Shown here in pieces: positions 28,166 through 36,272 of a DNA stretch of 64,000 bases. Both the position numbers and the translations under genes were made by a program. Source of the stretch: Chelatococcus albus (lineage in GTDB: Bacteria > Pseudomonadota > Alphaproteobacteria > Rhizobiales > Beijerinckiaceae); contig NZ_JASJEV010000007.1 of NCBI RefSeq assembly GCF_030067675.1, positions 186,001 to 250,000 on the forward strand. Direction: 5' to 3'. Every line of letters begins with the position of its first letter. Position 1 is the stretch's first letter. Under the pieces are notes generated by a model, which was not told the DNA's origin, ran no database searches, and saw only the letters and a program-made list of their open reading frames with translations.

Positions 28166-28179
28166 GGGGCGTTCTCCAT
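28162..28179 (-). CDS. Possible 5-codon leader minicistron (MENAP) coupled to the aldehyde dehydrogenase
   Basis: On the minus strand ATG-GAG-AAC-GCC-CCA-TGA is preceded by AGGAG at 7 bp spacing, and its TGA overlaps the dehydrogenase ATG as ATGA. The arrangement comes from the tandem repeat described next. Whether it is translated is unknown; it could couple or tune initiation at the dehydrogenase. Confidence 0.25.
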   Translation of the reverse strand: MENAP

Positions 28180-28219
28180 GGGCGTTCTCCTTGGGGCGTT
28201 CTCCTTGGGGCGTTCTCCT
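28165..28219 (-). repeat. Four tandem 13-14 bp units, each carrying a Shine-Dalgarno sequence
   Basis: On the plus strand the units are TGGGGCGTTCTCC(A/T), with the second unit one G shorter. On the minus strand each reads (A/T)GGAGAACGCCCCA, so the dehydrogenase leader carries four successive GGAG motifs. Length variation in the array would change the spacing between the ribosome binding sites and the start codon. Confidence 0.85.
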
Positions 28220-28306
28220 GGCGTATCCCGGCGCTTCCGGGCCGTCGCCGGGATGTCGGCGCGCATCGGCGGGCTCGCCGCCCTTCACACCTGTCTGGCC
28301 GCGCCG

Positions 28307-30004
28307 TCAGGCGGAGGGGACCGCGGCGTCCGCGCTTCTGCCGTTCGCCGCCGGCATGGCTCGCGTCCGCCGCTCGGCGAGCGCGCGGGCGAGATCCGGC
28401 GAGGCGGCGACAAGCGTGCGCGTGTAGTCGTGCTGCGGCGCATCGAGCACGGCCGCCGTCGGCCCCTGTTCCACGATGATGCCGGCGCGCATGACGAGCA
28501 CGCGGTCCGTGATGGCGCGGACCACCGCGAGGTCATGCGAGATGAAGAGATAGGCCAGGGCATGGCGCGCCTGCAGCTCGGCAAGCAGGTCGAGCACCTG
28601 GGCGCGGATCGACACGTCGAGGGCCGACACCGGCTCGTCGAGCACGATGAGCGCCGGGCGCGTGATCAGCGCCCTGGCGATGGCGAGGCGCTGGCGCTGG
28701 CCGCCGGAGAACTCGTGCGGATACTTCTCCGCGTCCTCCGGCCTCAGGCCGACGTCGCTGAGCACGCGGGCGATGCGCCGGTCGCGCTCGGCCGCGTCGA
28801 TCTCCCCCCTGAGAAGATGCAGGGGCTCGGCCACCAGCCGCCCGGCCTTGTGGCGCGGGTCGAAGGAGCCGTAAGGGTCCTGGAAGACCACCTGGACGTC
28901 GCGGCGGAGCCTCGCGATGCCGGCGGCGTCAAGGGACGACACGTCGCGCCCGCGGAAGAGGATGCGCCCGCCCTGCGGCGCCTCGAGCGCAAGCAGCGTG
29001 CGCGCCAGCGTCGACTTGCCGCAGCCGGATTCGCCCACGAGGCCGACACTCTCGCCCGGCGCGACGCTCAGCGTCACGGCGTCCACCGCCCGGTGGCAGC
29101 CGGCGGGCCTGAACCAGCCCGCGCGCCGTCCCCGGTACTCGCGCACGACCCCATCGGCGACGAGGATGGGGCCGCCCTCCCGCGCGGCGGGCGCGGTCCC
29201 GGGCACCGTCCCGGGCGCGACCCGCGGCCGCCGCTGCGGCACGTGCGTCGAGGCTTCGAGCAGCGCGCGCGAGTAGGGATGCGTCATGCCGCCGAAGAAG
29301 GCGGCCGTCTCGCCCTCCTCCACCACCTCGCCGCGGCGCATGACGGCGACGCGGTCGGCGGTTTCCGCCACGACCGCGAGGTCGTGGGTGATGAGGAGCA
29401 GGCTCGCGCCGTCCTCGGCCACGAGGGCGCGCATCAGCGTCAGGATCTGCGCCTGGGTGGTGACGTCGAGGGCGGTCGTCGGTTCGTCGGCGATGAGGAG
29501 TTTCGGCTTGAGCGCCACCGCCATGGCGATGACGACGCGCTGGCGCTGCCCGCCCGAAAGCTCGTGCGGATAGCGGTCGGGCGCGTAGCGCGCGGGCGGC
29601 AGGCCGACGCGCTCCAGCACCTGGCTCGCCCAGGCGTCGCATTCGGCACGGGGCGCGCCGAGATGCAGACGGAAGACCTCGGACACCTGCGCGCCCACGG
29701 TCTTCAGCGGGTTCAACGCCGTCATCGGCTCCTGGAAGACCATGCTGATGTCGCGCCCGCGCAGCGCGCACATGGCGCGCTCGTCGCGGCCGATGAGCTC
29801 CTCCCCGTCGAGGCGGATCGAGCCTCGCGCCGACGCCCCGCGCGGCAGGAGCTGCATGGTGGCGAGCGCCGTCATCGACTTGCCCGAGCCCGACTCGCCG
29901 ACCAGCCCGAGCGTCTCGCCGGCGGCGATCGACAGCGACACGCCCCTGAGGACGGGCACGCCGTAGATGTTCAGATCGAGGTTTCGGATGTCGAGCAGCG
30001 CCAT
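28307..30004 (-). CDS. Peptide-type ABC transporter ATPase, fused DppD-DppF (GsiA-like)
   Basis: A 565-residue cytoplasmic ATPase with two nucleotide-binding domains. Domain 1 has GESGSGKSM and LSGGQRQRV; domain 2 has GESGCGKST and FSGGQRQRL, each with a DEP Walker B. A linker around residue 265-285 is rich in Pro and Ala ([15 protein letters not shown]). It energises the DppB/DppC pair encoded immediately upstream. The dehydrogenase follows after 141 bp. The fused layout resembles glutathione importer GsiA, but the substrate is not determined by that. Confidence 0.92.
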   Translation of the reverse strand: MALLDIRNLDLNIYGVPVLRGVSLSIAAGETLGLVGESGSGKSMTALATMQLLPRGASARGSIRLDGEELIGRDERAMCALRGRDISMVFQEPMTALNPLKTVGAQVSEVFRLHLGAPRAECDAWASQVLERVGLPPARYAPDRYPHELSGGQRQRVVIAMAVALKPKLLIADEPTTALDVTTQAQILTLMRALVAEDGASLLLITHDLAVVAETADRVAVMRRGEVVEEGETAAFFGGMTHPYSRALLEASTHVPQRRPRVAPGTVPGTAPAAREGGPILVADGVVREYRGRRAGWFRPAGCHRAVDAVTLSVAPGESVGLVGESGCGKSTLARTLLALEAPQGGRILFRGRDVSSLDAAGIARLRRDVQVVFQDPYGSFDPRHKAGRLVAEPLHLLRGEIDAAERDRRIARVLSDVGLRPEDAEKYPHEFSGGQRQRLAIARALITRPALIVLDEPVSALDVSIRAQVLDLLAELQARHALAYLFISHDLAVVRAITDRVLVMRAGIIVEQGPTAAVLDAPQHDYTRTLVAASPDLARALAERRTRAMPAANGRSADAAVPSA

Positions 30005-30019
30005 GCGCCGGCCTTCCCT

Positions 30020-30889
30020 TCAGCGTTCCCGGGCGAGCCGCGGGTCGAGGAGATCGCGCAGGCCGTCGCCGAGCAGGTTGAGGCCGAGCACGGTGAGCAC
30101 GATCGCCGTGCCGGGGATGAGGGCGAGCCGCGGCGCGAGCGCCATGAGCGTCTGCGCCTCGTTGAGCATGCGCCCCCAGCTCGGCTGCGGCGGCTGCACG
30201 CCGAGGCCGACATAGGACAGCGCCGCCTCCGCCAGGATGCCGAGGGAGAGCTGCACCGTCGCCTGGACGATGAGGAGGTTGAGCATGTTGGGCAGGATGT
30301 GCTCGAGCGTGATGAGCGCCCCGCCCTTGCCCGCGACGCGCGCGGCCATGACGAATTCGCGCGTCCACAGGGGCAGCGCCGCGCCATAGGCGAGCCGGGC
30401 GAAGACCGGCACGTTGAAGATGCCGATGGCGACCATGGCATTGACGGCGCCGGGGCCGAAGACGTCGCGCAGCATGATGGCGATGATGAGCGCCGGAAAG
30501 GCGAAGACGAAATCGTTCGCCCGCATCACCGCCTCGCCCAGAACGCCGCGCCGCGCCGCGGCGAGGAGGCCGAGCGGCACGCCGAGGCCGACGCCGATGC
30601 CGACCGCGACGAAGGAGACGGCCATGGAGGTGACGGCACCGCGCATGATCATGGAGAGCACGTCGCGGCCGAACTGGTCCGTGCCGAACCAGTGCTCCGT
30701 CGAAGGCGGGCGGAGCTTGCGGGCGATCTCGATCGCGCCCGCCTCGTGCGGCGTCCAGACGAAGGAGAGGAGCGCCATGGCCGCGACGACGAGCGCGATT
30801 GCACCGCCGAGGAGGAAGCTCGGGTGGGCGAGCGCCCGGGCGACGAAGGGGCGCGGCACGCGCGGTGCGATATCCGCGGGATGCGTCAT
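30020..30889 (-). CDS. Peptide-type ABC transporter permease, DppC family
   Basis: A 289-residue inner-membrane permease. It has an N-terminal helix (about 25-45), the DppC motif HWFGTDQFGRDVLSMIM, and the EAA loop MAARVAGKGGALITLEHILPN. The C-terminus ends NLLGDGLRDLLDPRLARER, as is typical. The ATG at 30889 overlaps the DppB-type stop (ATGA), and the ATPase starts 15 bp downstream. Confidence 0.92.
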   Translation of the reverse strand: MTHPADIAPRVPRPFVARALAHPSFLLGGAIALVVAAMALLSFVWTPHEAGAIEIARKLRPPSTEHWFGTDQFGRDVLSMIMRGAVTSMAVSFVAVGIGVGLGVPLGLLAAARRGVLGEAVMRANDFVFAFPALIIAIMLRDVFGPGAVNAMVAIGIFNVPVFARLAYGAALPLWTREFVMAARVAGKGGALITLEHILPNMLNLLIVQATVQLSLGILAEAALSYVGLGVQPPQPSWGRMLNEAQTLMALAPRLALIPGTAIVLTVLGLNLLGDGLRDLLDPRLARER

Positions 30890-31842
30890 ACCCGCCTCCT
30901 CAGGCGCGGATCGACCGCCGCATAGCCGACCTCGACCAGGAAATTGACGACGACGACGCTCGCGACGAGGAGCATGACGACGCTCTTCACGACGATGAGG
31001 TCGCGCTGGGTGATGGCCTGGAAGACGAGGCGGCCGAGCCCCGGCAGGAAGAAGACGTTCTCGATGATGATCGTGCCGGCGAGCAGGAAGGAGAACTGCA
31101 GGCCCATGATGGTGAGCACGGGGATGAGGGCGTTGCGCAGGGCGTGGCGGCGCACCGTCTGCGCGCGCGTCAGCCCCTTGGCCCGGGCGGTGCGCACATA
31201 GTCCTCGCCCAGCGTGTCGAGAAGCGAGGAGCGCATGACGCGGGCAAGGATCGAGGCCTGCGGCAGGGCGAGCGCCACCGCCGGCAGGACGAGCGCCTTG
31301 AGCGCAGGCCACGCCCCCGCCTTCCAGCCGGGAAAGCCGCCCGCCGGCAGCCAGCGCAGGGTGATGGCGAAGACGAGCACGAGCAGCATGGCGAACCAGA
31401 AGTTCGGCACGGCGATGCCGACCTGCGTCGCCGTCATCACGCCGACGTCGGTGGCGCTGTTGCGCTTGGCCGCCGCGAGCGCGCCGACTGGAATGGCGAT
31501 GAGCGTGGTGAGCGTGAGCGCGATGAGGGCGAGCGGCAGGCTCACCCACATGCGCTCGGCGACGAGCTGCGTCACCGGCACCGAATAGGTGTAGCTCAGC
31601 CCCATGTCGCCCTGCAGGAGGCCGCCCGCCCAGGCGAGGTAGCGCTCGGGCGCCGGCCGGTCGAGGCCGTATTGCGCCCTGAGCGCCGCGAGCGTGTCCG
31701 GCCGCGCATTGGTGCCGAGCATGACCTCGGCGGGATCGCCGGGCAGGATCTCCATCACCGTGAAGACGATCGCGGAGGCGATGGCGAGCGTCACGGCGAG
31801 GGAGAGAAGGCGGCGGCCGACGTAGGCGAGCATGAGGGCCAT
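30886..31842 (-). CDS. Peptide-type ABC transporter permease, DppB family
   Basis: A 318-residue inner-membrane permease beginning with the DppB helix MLAYVGRRLLSLAVTLAI, with MEILPGDPAEVMLG and the EAA loop RTARAKGLTRAQTVRRHALRN. I chose the ATG at 31842; an ATG three codons later (31833) is equally acceptable. It follows the binding-protein gene after a 188-bp gap that holds a foldback repeat, which could set the ratio of binding protein to permease. Confidence 0.92.
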   Translation of the reverse strand: MALMLAYVGRRLLSLAVTLAIASAIVFTVMEILPGDPAEVMLGTNARPDTLAALRAQYGLDRPAPERYLAWAGGLLQGDMGLSYTYSVPVTQLVAERMWVSLPLALIALTLTTLIAIPVGALAAAKRNSATDVGVMTATQVGIAVPNFWFAMLLVLVFAITLRWLPAGGFPGWKAGAWPALKALVLPAVALALPQASILARVMRSSLLDTLGEDYVRTARAKGLTRAQTVRRHALRNALIPVLTIMGLQFSFLLAGTIIIENVFFLPGLGRLVFQAITQRDLIVVKSVVMLLVASVVVVNFLVEVGYAAVDPRLRRRV

Positions 31843-31912
31843 CGTCCTAGAGGCTGCCGCCGGCCGGGCGCGGCCGATCCGGCGGCACGGGGCGCCCGGC
31901 GCCATCGCCGGT

Positions 31913-31937
31913 CATGGCCGGGCTCGTCCCGACCATG
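31913..31937. repeat. Foldback repeat CATGGCCGGG...CCCGACCATG between binding-protein and permease genes
   Basis: Ten-base arms with one mismatch flank CTCGT. A second small hairpin, GATCCCG-CGAT-CGGGATG, lies about 20 bp further on (around 31957-31974). The sequence resembles a widespread rhizobial intergenic element of the GTCATGGCCGGG type. It lies within the operon, between the stop of the binding protein and the start of dppB. Confidence 0.55.
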
Positions 31938-32030
31938 CCGGGCAGCAGGGCCTGGCGATCCCGCGATCGGGATGACGACGGAGCCCGGACCGGAAGCTTC
32001 GACGCCTCGCCCATCATCGCGCGCTCCCGC

Positions 32031-33527
32031 TCACTCGCCCCACCGCACTTCGGTGAGGTCGTTCACCGGGATCGGCGCGTTCTCCCACAGGCCCTTCAGC
32101 TCGGCGTTCCAGATGCCGATCTTGGGCAGGAGGAAGAGGAAGACGTTGACGGCGTCATCGGCGATCTTCTCCTGCGCCTTCTTCAGGAGCTCGATGCGCT
32201 TTCCTTCGTCGCTGGTGGCGGCGAGCTCGTCGTAGAGCGCCTTGTATTCCGGGTTCTTGTAGTCGAAGTAGTAGGACTCGCGTGCATAGATGTCGAGGTC
32301 CAGCGGCTCGACGTGGCTGATGACGGTCAGGTCGTAGTTCCTGTTCTTGAACACTTCCGACAGCCACTGCGCCCATTCCATGGGCACGAGCTCGGCCTCG
32401 ATGCCCACCTTCCTCAGCTGCGCGGCGATGATCTCGCCGCCGCGGCGGGCGTAGTCCGGCGGCGGCAGGACGAGGCGCAGCCTGGTGCCCGCCGCGACGC
32501 CCGCTTCCTTGAGCAGCGCCTGCGCCGCCTTCGGATCGTGGGGATAGCGGCCGGTGAGGTCGACGTAACCCTTGTCCTGCGGCGCGAAATGCGAGCCGAT
32601 GGGCGCGCCGTAGCCGTACATGGCGCCGTCGATCACGGCCTTGCGGTCCACCGCCTGCGAGAGGGCGCGGCGCACCCTGATGTCGGTGAACGGCGCCCGG
32701 CCGTTGTTCATGGCGAGGATGGTCTTGCCCTCGGTGTTGCCGACGACGACCTTGAAGCGCGGGTCGGCCTTGAACTGGTCGACGTTCTCGGGCGCCGGGT
32801 AGATCGGGAAGGCATCGACGTCGCCCGCCATCAGCGCCGCGAAGGCGGCCGTCGGATCGCCGATGATCTTGAAGGTCGCCTTGTCGAGGGCCGCGGGCCT
32901 GCCCCAGTAGTTCGGGTTCCTGGCGAGCTCGATGCGATCGCCCTTCGCCCAGGTGGCGAGCGTGAAGGGGCCGGTGCCGACGGGCTTCGTCCTGTTGTCG
33001 GCGGCGCTCTCGGGGGCGACGATGACGGCCGCCGCCCAGCCCATGTCGAAGAGGAAGCGGCCCGTCGGCTGCTTCAGCGCAACCTTCACCGTCGCGGGAT
33101 CGACGACCTCCACCGCCTCGATGGGTGCGAACAGGCCCTTCTGCGGGTTGACGCTGTCGGCGGCGCGGGCGCGGTCGAGGGTGAACTTGACGTCGCTCGC
33201 GTCGAAATCCGTGCCGTCGTGGAACTTCACGCCCTTGCGCAGGAAGAAGGTATAGGTCCTGCCGTCGGGCGAGACCTCCCAGCGCTCGGCGAGCGCGGGC
33301 TTCACCGCGCCGTTGCGGTCAATGCGCGTCAGGCCCTCGAAGACATTGGCATAGACCACCTCGCCGATGGCGGCGGCGGCGCCCGCCGTCGGGTCGAGAT
33401 GCGGCGGCTCGAGCCGCACGCCGAGGGTCACGTCCTTGCGCGGCGCGGCACTGGCCACTCCCGCGGCGAAGCCGGCGATGCCGGCGACGAGCGCCAGCGA
33501 CAGAACCCTCGCGATCCGGTGAGCCAT
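32031..33527 (-). CDS. ABC transporter periplasmic binding protein, SBP family 5
   Basis: A 498-residue secreted binding protein with signal peptide MAHRIARVLSLALVAGIAG ending ASAA. The ATG at 33527 has GGAGTGG upstream. Family 5 features are VRLEPPHLDPT, DGRTYTFFLRKGVKFHDGTDF and GTGPFTLATWAKGD. It is only distantly similar to the paired binding proteins at 14732 and 18175. It supplies the DppBC/ATPase set encoded downstream, and the M20 peptidase encoded 95 bp upstream suggests that its ligand is a peptide or N-acyl amino acid. Confidence 0.9.
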   Translation of the reverse strand: MAHRIARVLSLALVAGIAGFAAGVASAAPRKDVTLGVRLEPPHLDPTAGAAAAIGEVVYANVFEGLTRIDRNGAVKPALAERWEVSPDGRTYTFFLRKGVKFHDGTDFDASDVKFTLDRARAADSVNPQKGLFAPIEAVEVVDPATVKVALKQPTGRFLFDMGWAAAVIVAPESAADNRTKPVGTGPFTLATWAKGDRIELARNPNYWGRPAALDKATFKIIGDPTAAFAALMAGDVDAFPIYPAPENVDQFKADPRFKVVVGNTEGKTILAMNNGRAPFTDIRVRRALSQAVDRKAVIDGAMYGYGAPIGSHFAPQDKGYVDLTGRYPHDPKAAQALLKEAGVAAGTRLRLVLPPPDYARRGGEIIAAQLRKVGIEAELVPMEWAQWLSEVFKNRNYDLTVISHVEPLDLDIYARESYYFDYKNPEYKALYDELAATSDEGKRIELLKKAQEKIADDAVNVFLFLLPKIGIWNAELKGLWENAPIPVNDLTEVRWGE

Positions 33528-33622
33528 CGACCCCACTCCCTTGTCCTGTCCGAGCCTGCCTTCCCGGGCCCGTCCCGGCGCGCCCGGCATCCTTCCCTTG
33601 ATCCTTCAGTGCCGCGCCCGCG

Positions 33623-34927
33623 TCACAGCCCGAGCAGCCCGTGCAGCGCCCGCGCCATCACCTTGGCGGAATCGACCATGTCGTCGATGCCGACATATTC
33701 GTCCGGCTGGTGGGCGAGGTCGAGGATGCCGGGGCCGTAGGCGATGCAGTTCTTGAGCTTGCCGATGCGGTCGACGTGCTTCTGGTCGTAGGTGCCCGGC
33801 GAGACGACGTAGGTCGGCTCGCGCCGCATGACCTCGCGGATGCCCTCGGCCACGGCCTGCACCACGGGCGCGTCCCGCTCGGTCATCGTCGGCAGGACCT
33901 CGAACAGGTCCTCGATCTCGTAGCGGAAGTCCTTGCGCGTCTCGGCGAGACGGTCGAGCACGCCGCGCACCTCCGCCTTCACCCCGTCGAGCGATTCCTC
34001 CATGAGGAAGCGGCGGTCGATGACCATGCGCGCCGAGTCCGGCACGCAGGGCGCGGGCAGGCCGTCGAAATCCTCCCCCTGGCCGCCGTGGATGGAATTG
34101 ATGTTGAGCGTCGAGCTGCGCGCCCCCGGCGGGATCACGGGCATGGCCGTCCGGCGCGCGGCGAGCGCGGGGATGAGCTCGCATTCGAAGGCATTGAGCA
34201 CGGCGCCCATGTGACGCACGGCGCAGTCGCCGAGGAAGGGCATGGAGCCGTGGGCGATCCGCCCCCTGGTCTCGATCTTCGCCCACCACACGCCGCGATG
34301 GCCGAGGCAGATGCAGTCCTTGTTCAGGGGCTCGGGGATGATGACGTGGTCGACGCGCGGCTTCGAGAAGAACCCCTGTCTGGCGAGATAGGCGACGCCG
34401 CCGTAGCCGCCCGACTCCTCGTCCGCCGTGCCGGAGATCTCGATGGCGCCGGGGAAGTCCGGGAAGCGCTCGATGAAGGCCTCCACGGCGATGACCGAGG
34501 CGGCGAGGCCGCCCTTCATGTCGCAGGCCCCGCGACCGTAGACCTTGCCGTCGCGGATGACGCCGCCGAAGGGGTCGACCGTCCAGCCCGCGCCCGCCTC
34601 GACCACGTCGATGTGGGAGTTGAAATGCACGCACGGGCCGGGCCGCGCCCCCTCGCGCCGCGCCACCACGTTCCAGCGCGGGTACCTGTCGCTGTCGCCC
34701 GGCGTGCCCTCGGCGCGCACGTAGCTGAGTTCGAATCCCCGCTTCCCGAGGCGCTCGCCGAGAAATTCGGCGCAGTCGCGATAGTTCTCGCCCGGGGGAT
34801 TGACGGTCGGGATGCGGATCAGGTCGGCCGCGAGTTCGGCCACCTCGTCGCGCTTGCCCGCGACGGCCTCCATCAGGCCGTCCATGGCGGCTTCCCCGCC
34901 CCCTGCGACCGCGGCATCCCTCTTCAT
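33623..34927 (-). CDS. M20 family metallopeptidase (ArgE/DapE/ACY1-type)
   Basis: A 434-residue cytoplasmic hydrolase that removes an acyl group or splits a dipeptide using two metal ions. Metal and catalytic motifs are present: HFNSHIDVV, GRGACDMKGG, the GTADEESGG glutamate pair, and a late histidine in LAHQPDEYV. The dimerisation domain lies between. The ATG at 34927 is preceded by AGGAGAGG; the open frame extends further upstream as a low-complexity Arg/Pro tail that is not credible. It sits between the GntR gene and the ABC transporter, so it probably processes the imported compound. Fine specificity (acetylornithine, succinyl-DAP or aminoacylase) cannot be told. Confidence 0.88.
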   Translation of the reverse strand: MKRDAAVAGGGEAAMDGLMEAVAGKRDEVAELAADLIRIPTVNPPGENYRDCAEFLGERLGKRGFELSYVRAEGTPGDSDRYPRWNVVARREGARPGPCVHFNSHIDVVEAGAGWTVDPFGGVIRDGKVYGRGACDMKGGLAASVIAVEAFIERFPDFPGAIEISGTADEESGGYGGVAYLARQGFFSKPRVDHVIIPEPLNKDCICLGHRGVWWAKIETRGRIAHGSMPFLGDCAVRHMGAVLNAFECELIPALAARRTAMPVIPPGARSSTLNINSIHGGQGEDFDGLPAPCVPDSARMVIDRRFLMEESLDGVKAEVRGVLDRLAETRKDFRYEIEDLFEVLPTMTERDAPVVQAVAEGIREVMRREPTYVVSPGTYDQKHVDRIGKLKNCIAYGPGILDLAHQPDEYVGIDDMVDSAKVMARALHGLLGL

Positions 34928-34956
34928 CGCGCCCACACCCTCTCCTGTCGGAGGCG

Positions 34957-34982
34957 GGCTGCGCGCCCTCCGGCGCGCAGCC
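34957..34982. promoter_or_regulatory. Intercistronic hairpin between GntR and M20 peptidase genes
   Basis: Perfect 11-bp arms GGCTGCGCGCC and GGCGCGCAGCC with loop CTCC. It lies in the 85-bp spacer, just before the peptidase ribosome binding site. It may separate regulator expression from that of the catabolic genes. Confidence 0.5.
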
Positions 34983-35012
34983 GCCCCATCATCCGCCTTC
35001 CTCCGGGGGCCG

Positions 35013-35741
35013 TCACGGCGCGGCCTTCCCCTCGGCCCCGCCGTCCCCGTCGGCGGCGGAAATCCGCGCGTCGAGGCTGAGCCGCGTCCGGCGGATATGC
35101 GCCCGCGCCAGTTCCTCGGCGCGCGCCGCATCGCCCGCGCGCATCGCCGCCAGGATCTCCTCGTGCTCCGCCACCGCGCGAACGGCCCGCTCCACCGAGA
35201 GGGCGAGCGCCGGCGTGAAGACCTGCGCCGTCATGCGCACCAGCGGCACCTGCGGCGTCAGGAATTCGTTGTGGGCAGCCTCCATGATGCCGACGTGGAA
35301 CTCGACATTCGTGCGCGTGTAGGCGATGGGGTCCCACGGCTCGAGCGCGGCGCGCTGGGCCTCGATGACGGCGGCGAGCCTGTCGAGCGCGGCCGCGTCG
35401 CGCCGCCCGGCCGCGAGGCGCGCGGCGACCCCGTCGATCGCCTCGCGCACGTCGTAGGCATCCTTCAGGCGGCGCAGGTCGGCCGAGGCGACCCGGACGC
35501 CGCGACGCGGCTCGTTGCGGATGAGGCCGTCGCGCTCCAGCACGCGGAAGGCCTCGCGCAGCGGCGTGCGGCTGATGCCGAAGTCGGCCGCGATCTGCTC
35601 CTGGCGCAGGACCTCGCCCGGGCGCAGCGCGCCGGAATAGATGCGCTCGCGCAGCACCTTGACGACCTCGTCGACGAGCCGGATCGGGCTCCGCCACTCA
35701 TGGGCGCCTGGGTCGCTCGTCGACATGAACGCAGATCGCAT
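35013..35741 (-). CDS. GntR family transcriptional regulator, FCD subfamily
   Basis: A 242-residue regulator with a winged helix (RQEQIAADFGISRTPLREAF, IRNEPRRGVRVAS) and an FCD ligand domain (NVEFHVGIMEAAHN, EHEEILAAM). The start at 35741 has AGGA 6 bp upstream; an ATG at 35726 is an alternative. It is the first gene on the strand that continues with the M20 peptidase and ABC operon, and it likely represses that operon and itself. The C-terminus ends in a Gly/Ala-rich tail. Confidence 0.88.
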   Translation of the reverse strand: MRSAFMSTSDPGAHEWRSPIRLVDEVVKVLRERIYSGALRPGEVLRQEQIAADFGISRTPLREAFRVLERDGLIRNEPRRGVRVASADLRRLKDAYDVREAIDGVAARLAAGRRDAAALDRLAAVIEAQRAALEPWDPIAYTRTNVEFHVGIMEAAHNEFLTPQVPLVRMTAQVFTPALALSVERAVRAVAEHEEILAAMRAGDAARAEELARAHIRRTRLSLDARISAADGDGGAEGKAAP

Positions 35742-35765
35742 CCTGAATCCTGGATACAAAAATTA
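35742..35765. promoter_or_regulatory. Probable GntR operator ahead of the regulator gene
   Basis: The sequence ATCCTGGATACAAAA contains the small palindrome ATCC-T-GGAT (35747-35755) and a TGTATCCA half-site of the kind bound by FCD regulators. A direct repeat ATCCTG precedes it. It lies immediately before the GntR start, fitting autoregulation. Confidence 0.4.
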
Positions 35766-36046
35766 CGAGCGCGCGTGACGGATTGTCAATGTCGTTGCGC
35801 CGGTGGCGCCGGCCACTCCCGCGTCAAGCGCCGGCGTGGTCACAAGACGGCGACCGGGCCGCGCGGCAGCGGCATGGGCCCATGCGCCAGCGTCATCGGG
35901 CTGCAACGAATCCTTTGCAAATCATGGCGCAGAGGGAGCGCGCGCCGCCCGTACCGCAGGTTGCGGGCCGATCAGGAAGACAGACGTGATTCGACTCCGC
36001 TGGCGGCCGATGTAGGGTCTTGCAGGCGCGAGCGGGGAGTTGCGCC
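35766..36046. other. Intergenic region between divergent GntR and small membrane protein genes
   Basis: About 280 bp without a supported gene (305 bp counting the operator region). The short open frames here have no family signature. The end of the region carries GGGGAG (36033-36038), which serves the next small gene. Confidence 0.5.
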
Positions 36047-36205
36047 ATGAGTGCGGTGTGGTTGGTTTGCCTCGCCCTGGCGGCGGCGGTGTTGGCCACG
36101 GTCTACGGGCTCATTCCCTTGCCGCTGGAACAGGTCGCCGGCGTCGTGACGGCGGTGGTGGCCTTCCTTCTGATCTGCGGCTTCGAAGCCAGGACGACTT
36201 CGTGA
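36047..36205 (+). CDS. Small two-helix membrane protein (52 aa), unknown function
   Basis: The frame from the ATG at 36047 reads MSAVWLVCLALAAAVLATV, then LIPLPLEQVAGVV and TAVVAFLLICGFEARTTS: two hydrophobic helices joined by a short turn. A GGGGAG ribosome binding site precedes it and a very strong hairpin terminator follows 21 bp after the stop, so it is probably a real monocistronic gene. I do not recognise the family. It may be an integral inner-membrane microprotein. Confidence 0.6.
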   Translation: MSAVWLVCLALAAAVLATVYGLIPLPLEQVAGVVTAVVAFLLICGFEARTTS

Positions 36206-36226
36206 TCGCAAGGCCCGGGAACGATG

Positions 36227-36266
36227 GCGCGGCCGCCCCGGCGAAAACGCTCCGGGGCGGCCGCGC
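36227..36266. terminator. Strong hairpin terminator between convergent genes
   Basis: Perfect 15-bp arms GCGCGGCCGCCCCGG and CCGGGGCGGCCGCGC enclose CGAAAACGCT, followed by TTCTT on the plus strand. It ends the small membrane protein transcript and probably also the convergent dpp operon, whose last stop lies 7 bp away. Confidence 0.85.
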
Positions 36267-36272
36267 TTCTTG

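Noticed and set aside
28165-28219. Tandem repeats considered as a CRISPR array
   Set aside because: Units are 13-14 bp with no spacers between them; they are a simple tandem array inside a translation leader.
26378-30925. A 1515-codon open frame on the plus strand opposite the aldehyde dehydrogenase and ABC genes
   Set aside because: It has no family features, is extremely rich in Arg/Gly/Asp/His, and lies wholly antisense to clearly recognisable genes; long antisense frames are expected at 70% G+C.
33623-35131. A longer M20 peptidase with a 68-residue N-terminal extension
   Set aside because: The extension is Arg/Pro low-complexity, crosses an intercistronic hairpin and overlaps the GntR gene; the ATG at 34927 has a good ribosome binding site.
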